Shown here: positions 6,200 through 13,272 of the stretch, one piece after another | How the letters are laid out: every line of letters starts with the position of its first letter | How positions within the stretch are numbered: position 1 is the stretch's first letter | Origin: Pseudobdellovibrionaceae bacterium | Lineage (GTDB): Bacteria; Bdellovibrionota; Bdellovibrionia; Bdellovibrionales; Bdellovibrionaceae | NCBI GenBank assembly: GCA_947374445.1 | Contig: CANCBY010000038.1 | Coordinates: forward strand, 1 to 16,065 | DNA length: 16,065 nt | Direction of reading: 5' to 3' | Notes under the pieces: generated by a model | What the model saw: the letters and a program-made list of their open reading frames with translations, nothing else | What the model was told of the DNA's origin: nothing | Database searches by the model: none | Program-made: the position numbers and the translations under genes

Positions 6200-7283
6200 G
6201 TCTCATATCATTCCAGAAGTTGAAGCGCTCGCCAAAGAGTATTCGATGGATCAATGCGCAGCCGTCACCTTGCAAACACCTTTGACCATCGATTTTTACA
6301 AAACATGGCTCCAGCAAAATCACCATGGCACCATGGCGTATCTGACTGAACATCTAGACCTCAAAGAACACCCAGAAAAAATGCTGCCTGCGGCATCAGC
6401 TCGAACGGCGCTCGTTTTTACAAAGCACTATTTGCCACATCCGCGCCCACTTGCGAACAGCGCCACTCGCCGCGCCCTTTACGCTCAAGGCGAAGACTAC
6501 CATCACTGGTTTAAGTCAGAATTAAATGTCATCGCGACAAAGCTCAAAGAAAAATTTCCTGATGGCGAATTTATTGCAATGACAGACTCATCTCCTGTTC
6601 TCGAAAGAGATTTAGCACATCGAGCAGGTCTTGGCTGGTTTGGCAAAAACACCTGCTTAATTCACCCTAAAAAAGGCAGCCTATTTTTTATCGGAGAGAT
6701 TTACACGACTCTCTCAGCGGCAAATCTTCAAACGACAAATGGACAAACTGCAAATCCATTCCAAATTGAACCTATCCCTGATCTTTGCGGAAAATGCACC
6801 CGTTGCTTAGATATTTGCCCTACGCAAGCTTTTACACGTGCTAAAGTTCTTGATGCGAATAAATGCATTTCATTTTTAACTATTGAATCTAAAACCACTC
6901 CGCCAATTGAATTGCGTGAAAAAATAGGCGATTGGTTTTTTGGCTGTGATCTCTGCCAAACAACTTGCCCATGGAATGAAAAAGTATTTCGTCATCAGCT
7001 ACAAACCTCACCACTATTGAGTGATAAGGTTTCACCTCGTGAGCCACTTGTAAAAGAGCTTAGAGAAATACTCACGCTTTCGGGCAAACAGCTGCAAAAA
7101 AAATTTATCGGCTCCGCACTCTCTCGAGCCGGAGCTTTTGGGCTTCGGCGGAATGCCATTATCGTTGCTACCAATCGCGGTCTTTATGAACTTCTGCCAG
7201 AAATTAAAAATCTGAGCCAGGACCTAAGGCTGGTTGAGCTGGTCGAGTGGTCCAGTTTTCGCCTCAGCAAGCTCATAGACTAA
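6183..7283 (+). CDS. queG: epoxyqueuosine reductase QueG
   Basis: The 366-aa cobalamin- and Fe-S-dependent enzyme performs the last step of queuosine synthesis, reducing epoxyqueuosine to queuosine in tRNA. D135 in TDSSPVLERD matches the proposed catalytic Asp, followed by the GLGWFGKNTCL segment. Two [4Fe-4S] sites are visible: C202/C205/C208/C212 (CGKCTRCLDICP) and C255/C258/C262 (CDLCQTTCPWN), with a further Cys in NKCISFL. Length is typical. Two starts are possible: ATG at 6183 and ATG at 6198 (Met6), the latter giving the more usual N-terminus. Neither has a Shine-Dalgarno. The 5' end overlaps the oppositely oriented CCA gene by 2-17 nt. Confidence 0.93.
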   Translation: MFENSMSHIIPEVEALAKEYSMDQCAAVTLQTPLTIDFYKTWLQQNHHGTMAYLTEHLDLKEHPEKMLPAASARTALVFTKHYLPHPRPLANSATRRALYAQGEDYHHWFKSELNVIATKLKEKFPDGEFIAMTDSSPVLERDLAHRAGLGWFGKNTCLIHPKKGSLFFIGEIYTTLSAANLQTTNGQTANPFQIEPIPDLCGKCTRCLDICPTQAFTRAKVLDANKCISFLTIESKTTPPIELREKIGDWFFGCDLCQTTCPWNEKVFRHQLQTSPLLSDKVSPREPLVKELREILTLSGKQLQKKFIGSALSRAGAFGLRRNAIIVATNRGLYELLPEIKNLSQDLRLVELVEWSSFRLSKLID

Positions 7284-7292
7284 ACCTACAAT

Positions 7293-7300
7293 GCCGATAG
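7293..7300 (+). promoter_or_regulatory. sigma-28-like -10 element upstream of the histidine kinase
   Basis: GCCGATAG matches the sigma-28 -10 consensus GCCGATAA at seven of eight positions. It lies in the 71-bp gap between queG and the histidine kinase, 54 bp before the kinase start. The expected -35 half (7274-7281, CATAGACT) matches poorly, four of eight. The call rests on the -10 element and on its likeness to the site before cheY. A sigma-70-like TATAAG at 7333-7338 is an alternative but has no good -35. Confidence 0.3.
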
Positions 7301-7354
7301 ATATGCATGGTCAAAGTCCAAGCGATGCCCACTATAAGCTCGAGGAGGTTTTAA

Positions 7355-8266
7355 ATGAGAATAAATCTATCTCTACTCGAGTTGCTAAATAAACACGGAC
7401 TCAATGAATCCACCTGCCCTTCCGAACAACATCAATGGCAAGCATTCATTCAGGAACTCAGCCAAAAATTAGATCCCACCGATGGCTCAACTAGCATTGA
7501 TGAAAACAAAGAAAATGAAAAAAATCGCCTAAAGTTGGTGAACTCAGCTCGAATGGCAATACTTGGAGAAATGGCCGGTGGCATCGCCCACGAAGTAAAT
7601 AATCCACTTGCCATCATCCAAGGCCTTTCGCAGCAAGTTGTTTTCAAGGCAAACACAAGTCCGCTCACAAATGAATTTGTACTCGAGAAAATTGAAAAAA
7701 TTCTTCAGAACACTCAGCGCATTGTAAAAATCATTAAGGGTCTGCGCGCGTTTGCACGCGACTCAGACAACGAGCCGCTACAGATGTATACTGCCAAGGA
7801 GTTGGTTGAAGACACTTTGAATCTTTGCCAAGAACGAGCTCGCAAGCGGAACATCGAACTTATTTTGCCTCATCATTACCCTGAAATTAGTTTCGAATGT
7901 CATCCCACTCAAATTTCTCAAGTTCTCTTCAACCTCATATCAAATTCTTATGATGCCATATCGGAACTTCCCGAAAAGTGGATCAAAATTGAAGTGCTCA
8001 AACACCCTCAATTTTTTGAAGTGTTGGTCACGGACTCCGGAAATGGAATTCCCATAGAACTGCACTCAAAAATTCTTATGCCATTTTTTACAACCAAAGA
8101 TGTCGGTCAAGGAACTGGTTTAGGACTTAGCACTTCAAAGGGCCTCATTGATCAACACAATGGAGTTTTAAAAATTGACACTAACTGTAAAAATACTCGT
8201 TTTGTGATTTTGCTTCCGTACACGCAGCCCAAGCAACCGGCCTTTAAAGTCAGGCATACAGCCTAA
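7355..8266 (+). CDS. soluble sensor histidine kinase (HisKA + HATPase), orphan
   Basis: The 303-aa cytoplasmic kinase has no TM segment and no receiver. Residues 1-40 contain the LLNKHGL...WQAFIQEL pattern seen at the N-terminus of some sensor kinases, followed by a likely coiled coil to about 65. The H-box GGIAHEVNNPL has phospho-acceptor H79. The ATPase domain shows the N-box (FNLISNSYDAI, N197), G1 DSGNG (227-231), PFFTTK (243-248) and G2 GTGLGL (253-258), so it should be active. The closing sequence is typical of NtrB/PAS-linked kinases. The start has GAGGAGG at 7342-7348. No partner regulator lies beside it; cheY at 1483 is nearly 6 kb away. What it senses is unknown, since no recognised sensor domain is present. 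Confidence 0.92.
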   Translation: MRINLSLLELLNKHGLNESTCPSEQHQWQAFIQELSQKLDPTDGSTSIDENKENEKNRLKLVNSARMAILGEMAGGIAHEVNNPLAIIQGLSQQVVFKANTSPLTNEFVLEKIEKILQNTQRIVKIIKGLRAFARDSDNEPLQMYTAKELVEDTLNLCQERARKRNIELILPHHYPEISFECHPTQISQVLFNLISNSYDAISELPEKWIKIEVLKHPQFFEVLVTDSGNGIPIELHSKILMPFFTTKDVGQGTGLGLSTSKGLIDQHNGVLKIDTNCKNTRFVILLPYTQPKQPAFKVRHTA

Positions 8267-8294
8267 CAGTTCAAACCCTAAGCAGATTCAAATA

Positions 8295-8933
8295 TCAATC
8301 AAGCCCAAGCTTCTTCAATAGCTCGTTGATTTCTGTTTGACTCATCTTCTTCGGCTTGTTCTTGTTCACTTCAACACTCGCGCGATACTCAGCTCCGAAT
8401 TGAGATGAAACCCATTTCAGGCGGTCCAAAAAAGTTTGAGTAAAAAGATCTTTGAAGCTCGCAGCTTTGGGTTCTAAAATCTTATCAATCATCTCGGTCA
8501 GCATTTCAGTAGCATCTAACAGAAACGCCACAGCCACATCGTAGAATTGCTCATTGTCTTCAATCTGCGACGCTTTATAGCCCACAGCTTTACATAGTGC
8601 CGCGTAGTCGCCGATTTTATGTATAAAGTGATCGGCACCAACTCCCGACAGTCCCATAGCTAGACTTTTGGCTCCGCCCATCACGCGGTCAACAACTTGA
8701 CCATATTCCTCTAGCCTTTTGACCTGACTGAAATCGCCTTCGCAGCCTTCAAGGATCTCCATGATTTGTTCAATGAGAGTCTTTGACTCTAGCTGGAATT
8801 CTTTTAGAATTTCAGTATCTGCCTCACTCAACAACGGAACTGCAGGCGCCGGCCAATCCGATTTTGCATTTGCTACAGAGCCAACTCCAGCGTTGATAGG
8901 TGGGTTTTGTTTTTTAGATTGATCGCTAGACAT
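8295..8933 (-). CDS. helical protein with CheY-binding-like C-terminal peptide; CheZ-like candidate
   Basis: I do not recognise this 212-aa protein as a standard family. It has a Pro-rich disordered N-terminus (1-35) and helices from about 36 to 185. A charged linker (186-196) leads to the C-terminal peptide MSQTEINELLKKLG. That peptide closely resembles the extreme C-terminus of CheZ (SQDQVDDLLDSLGF) and the FliM N-terminal motif (LSQxEIDxLL), both of which bind CheY-P. Upstream, SFKDLFTQTF (159-168) aligns without gaps with the CheZ active-site helix (FQDLTGQVI). It keeps the Asp and Gln five positions apart (D162, Q166; D143 and Q147 in E. coli CheZ). Its length also matches CheZ (214 aa). 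Alternatively residues 46-120 resemble a degenerate Hpt domain lacking its His. It is divergent from the HD-GYP gene, with 35 nt between starts. Confidence 0.6.
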   Translation of the reverse strand: MSSDQSKKQNPPINAGVGSVANAKSDWPAPAVPLLSEADTEILKEFQLESKTLIEQIMEILEGCEGDFSQVKRLEEYGQVVDRVMGGAKSLAMGLSGVGADHFIHKIGDYAALCKAVGYKASQIEDNEQFYDVAVAFLLDATEMLTEMIDKILEPKAASFKDLFTQTFLDRLKWVSSQFGAEYRASVEVNKNKPKKMSQTEINELLKKLGLD

Positions 8934-8968
8934 GGTTCAATCGTGCACCACAATGGAGATGAAGTCAC

Positions 8969-9904
8969 ATGGATTATGTGCCGATACGAGTGAGCACCCT
9001 GCGAGGCGAGCAAAAAATTGATTTCAATGCATTTCTAAAAATTAACGATAAGTACATACTTTACCTTCGTCGCGGCGATTCTTTTGAAGGCCAACGCCTA
9101 GGTCGACTCAAAGAAAAAAAATTGCGCAAAATGTTTATCCTCTCAGAGGATGAATCCAATTACAGAACCTATCTCTCGCGAAATATCGAGATCGCCTATG
9201 ATAAAAGCTCCTCTCAAACACTCGAAAATCGAGCCGCCATCATTCAGGGCTCGCAGCAATCGAACGTTGAAGAGGTCATGGAAAGTCCTGAAAATAAAGC
9301 CCTCTATGAAGAAGCAAAAGATGCCGCAGGCAAATACGTCGATTTTCTGATGAACGAAGATGAAGCCTTCGGACAAATCATGAAGATCGAAAACGTGGAC
9401 CACAGTATTGCCCATCATGGAGTGACAGTATCAACGCTTTCTATGGCATTAGCAAAACGCCTCGGTGTCGCTGATCCCAAGCAAACTCAACTACTCACGC
9501 TCGGAGCCCTTTTACATGACTTCGGTCACTTTCAAACTCCGCTTGATTTAGCTCGACCCCTTAAGGCTTTCAGCAACGACGAAATGGTTATCTACAAAGG
9601 CCACCCTGAGCAAGGTTGCTCTAAAGTTCAGGACAAAAAGCATTTTGATAAGACTGTGCTTAATATTATTGCTCAGCATGAAGAATATATTGACGGCAAT
9701 GGATTTCCAAATGGTCTCAATGAATCTAAAATGGATCCTATGGCTGTGATTGTCGCATCCGCAAACGCGCTTGATCGGCTGATGACCTTTGAAGGCATCA
9801 AGCGAGCAGATTCAGTCAAGCACTTGATGCTCACGTCCGTCGGAAAATATCCGTTGAATCACATTCAGATTTTGGGCGACATCATGAAGACACTTGGTTC
9901 TTAA
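8969..9904 (+). CDS. HD-GYP-type domain protein with Phe in place of the GYP Tyr
   Basis: The 311-aa cytoplasmic protein has a small N-terminal alpha/beta domain (1-75) that I cannot assign, a linker, and an HD-GYP domain (about 140-300) that would hydrolyse or sense cyclic-di-GMP. Metal-ligand motifs are retained: H149/H150, H183-D184 (LLHDFGH), H212 (GHPEQG) and H237-E238 followed by DGNGFP. Departures are H187 for the Lys of HDxGK, Q236 for the first His of HHE, and F246 for the Tyr of GYP. B. bacteriovorus Bd1817, a crystallised unconventional HD-GYP protein, also lacks that Tyr; orthology is likely but untested. GGAG at 8955-8958 supports the start. It faces the CheZ-like gene and runs convergent with 9916-10503. 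Confidence 0.85.
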   Translation: MDYVPIRVSTLRGEQKIDFNAFLKINDKYILYLRRGDSFEGQRLGRLKEKKLRKMFILSEDESNYRTYLSRNIEIAYDKSSSQTLENRAAIIQGSQQSNVEEVMESPENKALYEEAKDAAGKYVDFLMNEDEAFGQIMKIENVDHSIAHHGVTVSTLSMALAKRLGVADPKQTQLLTLGALLHDFGHFQTPLDLARPLKAFSNDEMVIYKGHPEQGCSKVQDKKHFDKTVLNIIAQHEEYIDGNGFPNGLNESKMDPMAVIVASANALDRLMTFEGIKRADSVKHLMLTSVGKYPLNHIQILGDIMKTLGS

Positions 9905-9915
9905 AAAATCAGCAA

Positions 9916-10503
9916 TTACGCGCAAAAAAGAATCCGCCAGTCCACCAAGTCTGCAATATTTTGTCGAGCCTGCAAGATTGTCGGTGCCTCAGCGCCACTC
10001 TGTTCGATCGAAACTTCTATTAAGGTCTCGCTATCGATTAAAATTCCTTCAGAAATAATATCTAAAATGCGTGCCTGATGAGCATTTAGCTCACGGATTA
10101 AAACACCTGGGGCACCCTTGGCAGCAGTAAACCCCCAAAGTCCCGGAGACAAAGAAAACTCCTGCACAGCAAAACTCAGATATAACCAATGCGCCAACGA
10201 GTTAATTTTATAACTTAACTTTTTATTTTTATCGACCGCTTCTTCAAAATGCAAAACTTTTGAGGGAGCAGAGACCTGCGAGAGCTGATACAAAATCCAC
10301 TCGATTTGGGCCAGCTCACAAATTGCCAAGTCCATTTTTTTTTGTCGCACAAAAAGTGGAAAAAAGTGCAATCCCATTCCCCCGCTCATCTCTTGCACAA
10401 ATTCGCCGCAGACATCTTCGCGTTCTTGGGGATCAAGTCGGTGAAGGGTTCGCAAAAAAATCTCTTTCCAAGGTGCCGCACTTTTAGACAAAATATTCTC
10501 CAC
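9916..10503 (-). CDS. hypothetical protein, weak HvfC (DUF2063)-like pattern
   Basis: I do not recognise this 195-aa soluble protein with certainty. The segment ICELAQIEWILYQLSQV (61-77) resembles the helix LARLEWAxxxA typical of HvfC/DUF2063 peptide-modification chaperones. The C-terminal half (ELNAHQARILDIISEGILI, then a helix ending VDWRILFCA) follows a similar order to that family's second domain. No DUF692 (HvfB) partner lies beside it, which weakens the idea. The start is GTG at 10503 with no clear Shine-Dalgarno; an upstream inverted repeat (10513-10529) could be an operator. It is convergent with the HD-GYP gene, with only 11 nt between stops and no visible terminator. Confidence 0.6.
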   Translation of the reverse strand: MENILSKSAAPWKEIFLRTLHRLDPQEREDVCGEFVQEMSGGMGLHFFPLFVRQKKMDLAICELAQIEWILYQLSQVSAPSKVLHFEEAVDKNKKLSYKINSLAHWLYLSFAVQEFSLSPGLWGFTAAKGAPGVLIRELNAHQARILDIISEGILIDSETLIEVSIEQSGAEAPTILQARQNIADLVDWRILFCA

Positions 10504-10512
10504 TAAACTGAG

Positions 10513-10529
10513 CTGAACTGAATGTTCAG
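10513..10529. promoter_or_regulatory. 6-bp inverted repeat in the divergent gap
   Basis: CTGAAC (10513-10518), a 5-nt spacer and GTTCAG (10524-10529) lie 10 bp upstream of the GTG at 10503, in the 142-bp gap shared with the divergent secreted-protein operon. It could be an operator or a weak hairpin in the minus-strand leader. It does not fit the Bdellovibrio LexA box as I know it (TTAC-N3-GTAA). No binding protein can be proposed. Confidence 0.25.
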
Positions 10530-10645
10530 ACTGTCACGACTAACGCGCACAGACTAATTTATATTGCTATTTGCGCGCCACAACATCGCCCTCTATCTGT
10601 GCTTTCCTTTTGACCGAACCGACGAGTGGTGACAGACACAGCCTC

Positions 10646-11266
10646 ATGAACACGCTATTCAAAAAATTCATTTTAAAAAGCCTGCTTTTTGCCACATGCT
10701 TGTACTCGCTAACGCCTAGTGCTATGGCCCAGGACAGCGTCGAAGGCTTCGTCAGCCGTGATTCACGTGGGCTTACATTTATCACCAGCAATCCCTCGCA
10801 ATCTTTTCAACTCAAAGCGGCGACGCCGACCGTCACTCAACAGCTCCGCAAACTTGGCAATCTTGATGCCATTCGCGGAACTGGCAAAGTGATCGCTGGA
10901 AAAACCTTAATTCTAGAGACTATCGATTTCGTAGGCCTTCATCGCATTTTAGGATCATGGACCAGCCCCAAGTATCTGTTTAATTTTAAAACTTTTGCTG
11001 AAGTCACTCTGTACCCGACATATCCCCGACTAACTCGAGCAGCGACGCAAACAAGCCCAGGTGAAGGTGAAATGAAATACACGATCACTCCAGCCGACGG
11101 TGACACTTGGAAAGTTTTCTTTTCAAACCCAAATCAGGTTATTCTTGCCAGCCTCAAAATGACTTCTAGCCAGCAAGCAACAATGACTTTTTACGACGAA
11201 GAAACTGGCAGCGAAAAAAGCAGCATCCTCCTCACAAAAGTTAGAACCAAAGCGAACTTGCCTTGA
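10646..11266 (+). CDS. secreted beta-rich protein of unknown function
   Basis: The 206-aa protein has a clear Sec signal peptide: Lys-rich start (MNTLFKKFILKS), hydrophobic core (LLFATCLYSL) and probable cleavage after AMA near residue 28. No lipobox Cys is seen, so it is probably periplasmic or exported. The mature part has two beta-rich halves. The first (VEGFVSRDSRGLTFIT to GKTLILETIDF) looks OB-like; the second (about 130-200) alternates strands and carries an acidic DEETGSE turn. Neither half matches a domain I know. The open frame extends upstream to 10571, but the signal peptide fixes the start at 10646. Its stop overlaps the next start (TGATG), making it the first gene of the catabolic operon. 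A role linked to amino-acid use is guesswork. Confidence 0.72.
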   Translation: MNTLFKKFILKSLLFATCLYSLTPSAMAQDSVEGFVSRDSRGLTFITSNPSQSFQLKAATPTVTQQLRKLGNLDAIRGTGKVIAGKTLILETIDFVGLHRILGSWTSPKYLFNFKTFAEVTLYPTYPRLTRAATQTSPGEGEMKYTITPADGDTWKVFFSNPNQVILASLKMTSSQQATMTFYDEETGSEKSSILLTKVRTKANLP

Positions 11267-12234
11267 TGCCCTCTACGGAGATGAACGCAGAGATGATAGC
11301 ACCCGCTTCTCCATCACTTTTTTTCTCAAAAAATGACAGCCAAGATCCTCGTCTTGGCGACATCTCAAAGTCTCGACATTTTTCAGAAATTTCTTCGGCC
11401 TCTGAAGAGTTTGCAGTCGTTGGATATCCAGACGATGAAGGCATTTATCTGAATGGCGGAAGGGCGGGCGCGAGATTAGCCCCCGATCAAATACGCGCGG
11501 CCTTCTACAAAATGACTCCATCCGTATTTTCGCAAAGAACTTTTGGCGTCGCAGACATCGGAAATATCACTGCTGGCACCTCGCTGAATGACCGACATCA
11601 AGCCGCAAAAAGCATTTCAAAAACTGTCTTCGCCGCAAAAAAGCGATTGCTCTCCCTCGGCGGAGGCCACGACTACGGTTACCCTGATGGCGCGGCCTTC
11701 ATCGAAACCTTTAGCGACCATAAGTTAAAGCAAAAGCCGATTATTTTTAACTTTGATGCGCATTTGGATGTCCGGCACTTTGATGGCGTTGGCCACAGCG
11801 GCACACCCTTCTATCGCTTGTTATCGGAGTTCCCGGGGCAATTTGATCTCGTCGAAGTCGGCATTCAAGCCCAATGCAACAGCCGCAATCACTTACGCTG
11901 GGCTGAAGATCAAGGCGCACAAATTGTTTCGCTGGAAGAAATTCAACACAAAGGCCTGACCGCGACACTGGCACCTTGGCTAGTCAATGATCAGCGCCCC
12001 TGTTTTTTAAGCGTTGATATCGATGGCTTTCAATCCAGTGAAGCACCGGGATGCTCGCAGTCTTGGACCACGGGGATTAAAACTATTGAGTTCTTAGAGC
12101 TCATGACCAAACTCCCGCACCATTTTGATCTTCGCGGCATGGGAATTTATGAGGTCTCACCTCCCCTTGATTCTGACAACCGGACTGCAAAATTAGCAGC
12201 TCTTCTCCTTCATCACTTTATTCACTTATTTTAA
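11266..12234 (+). CDS. arginase/formimidoylglutamase-family metallohydrolase
   Basis: The 322-aa ureohydrolase-fold enzyme keeps all six binuclear manganese ligands: H135 (GGGHDYG), D164/H166/D168 (NFDAHLDVR) and D251/D253 (SVDIDGF). It also has a late Glu (EVSPPLD). NFDAHLDVR followed by HSGTPFYRLL, and the non-arginase form SVDIDGF...APGCSQ, are closer to formimidoylglutamase (HutG) than to arginase or agmatinase. HutG would turn N-formimidoyl-glutamate into glutamate and formamide. No other histidine-degradation gene is near, and the neighbours act on tryptophan and possibly threonine, so the substrate is open. The ATG at 11266 overlaps the upstream TGA by 1 nt; ATGs at 11281 and 11293 are alternatives. 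Confidence 0.82.
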   Translation: MPSTEMNAEMIAPASPSLFFSKNDSQDPRLGDISKSRHFSEISSASEEFAVVGYPDDEGIYLNGGRAGARLAPDQIRAAFYKMTPSVFSQRTFGVADIGNITAGTSLNDRHQAAKSISKTVFAAKKRLLSLGGGHDYGYPDGAAFIETFSDHKLKQKPIIFNFDAHLDVRHFDGVGHSGTPFYRLLSEFPGQFDLVEVGIQAQCNSRNHLRWAEDQGAQIVSLEEIQHKGLTATLAPWLVNDQRPCFLSVDIDGFQSSEAPGCSQSWTTGIKTIEFLELMTKLPHHFDLRGMGIYEVSPPLDSDNRTAKLAALLLHHFIHLF

Positions 12235-12249
12235 AGCAAGGTTCATCGA

Positions 12250-13272
12250 ATGAAGCGGGGCTTCGGTAGCGACAATCACAGCGGTGTCCATCCAGAGATT
12301 ATGCAAGCTCTGATTGCGGCCAACGCTGAGCACGCTCCCAGCTACGGAACCGATGATTGGAGCCAAAAAGCGGAGATAAAATTTCGCGAGCACTTCGGCG
12401 CAGAAACCCAGGTCTTTTACGTCTTTAATGGCACTGCCGCCAACGCCTTGGCGCTGAAAACTCTTGCTCAGACCTACGAGTCAGTGCTGTGCACAGACAT
12501 CAGCCATATCAATGTTGATGAGTGTGCCGCGCCTGAGTTTTTCTTCGGCGGCAAGTTGATTCCCATAAAAAGCAAAAATGGAAAGCTCACTCCATCCGAC
12601 CTAGAACCACACCTGATTCGCGGCGGAGACCAACATTTTTCACAACCTAAAGTCTTAAGCATCACTCAGCCCACGGAGATCGGTACAGTTTACTCCTATG
12701 AAGAGCTCAAGGCACTTTGTGACTTTGCTAAGCTTAAAAATCTGTTCATTCATATTGATGGCACTCGCATTTCAAATGCAGCACTTCGGCTAGAGCTTCC
12801 CTTCAAACAATTCACCACAGATCTCGGCGTCGACTTGGTCTCATTTGGCGGCACTAAAAACGGTCTTCTTTTTGGCGAAGCCCTGCTCTTTCTTAAAAAA
12901 GACGCTGCCAAAAATTTCAAATTTATTCGCAAGCAAGCAGCTCAGCTCCCCAGTAAAAGCCGGTTTTTGGCTGCCAGTTTTGAGCGCTATTTGACACACT
13001 CACTTTTCAAAAAAATTGCACAACACGAATGCCAAATGGCCGAGCTTCTTTATCAAGGTCTCAAAGAAATCCCTCAAGTTCAAGTCACTCAAGCACGTGA
13101 GTCTAATGCTGTGTTTGCCATTTTGCCTCGCCCGTGGATCAAAGTTTTACGCCAAGAGTTTTTTTTCTATGTGTGGGATGAAGCTACATTTGAATGCCGC
13201 TTGATGACTTCTTGGGACACACAAGAACAAGACATCCACGAATTTATAAAAAAAATAAGGAGCCTTTTATGA
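12250..13272 (+). CDS. threonine-aldolase/beta-eliminating lyase family PLP enzyme
   Basis: The 340-aa fold-type I PLP enzyme resembles low-specificity threonine aldolase. It shows FGSDNHSGVHPEIMQAL (5-21), APSYGTDDWS (29-38), the cofactor-stacking segment around H86, HIDGTRISNA (168-177) with D170 for the pyridine nitrogen and R173, and the Schiff-base K203 in SFGGTKNGLLFG. Threonine aldolase would yield glycine and acetaldehyde. The family also contains other beta-eliminating lyases, and here the gene overlaps tryptophan dioxygenase by 4 nt (ATGA), so another C-C lyase substrate is possible. AAGG at 12238-12241 precedes the ATG. It lies 15 nt after the ureohydrolase, in the same operon. Confidence 0.86.
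   Translation: MKRGFGSDNHSGVHPEIMQALIAANAEHAPSYGTDDWSQKAEIKFREHFGAETQVFYVFNGTAANALALKTLAQTYESVLCTDISHINVDECAAPEFFFGGKLIPIKSKNGKLTPSDLEPHLIRGGDQHFSQPKVLSITQPTEIGTVYSYEELKALCDFAKLKNLFIHIDGTRISNAALRLELPFKQFTTDLGVDLVSFGGTKNGLLFGEALLFLKKDAAKNFKFIRKQAAQLPSKSRFLAASFERYLTHSLFKKIAQHECQMAELLYQGLKEIPQVQVTQARESNAVFAILPRPWIKVLRQEFFFYVWDEATFECRLMTSWDTQEQDIHEFIKKIRSLL
13257..13262 (+). promoter_or_regulatory. ribosome-binding site that fixes the kynA start
   Basis: AAGGAG sits 6 nt before the ATG at 13269, inside the last codons of the PLP-enzyme gene. The ATG overlaps that gene's TGA as ATGA, so translation is probably coupled. This start removes 25 residues of open frame further upstream that lie over the end of the PLP gene. 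Confidence 0.8.

Noticed and set aside
8479..8935. Idea that the 8295-8933 gene is a FliM or FliN homologue because of its SQTEIN-LL motif
   Set aside because: The motif is at the C-terminus instead of the N-terminus and no surface-presentation (SPOA) or CheC-like domain is present.
13194..13268. Upstream in-frame extension of tryptophan dioxygenase
   Set aside because: The extra residues overlap the end of the PLP-enzyme gene and show no family likeness; AAGGAG at 13257-13262 points to the ATG at 13269.
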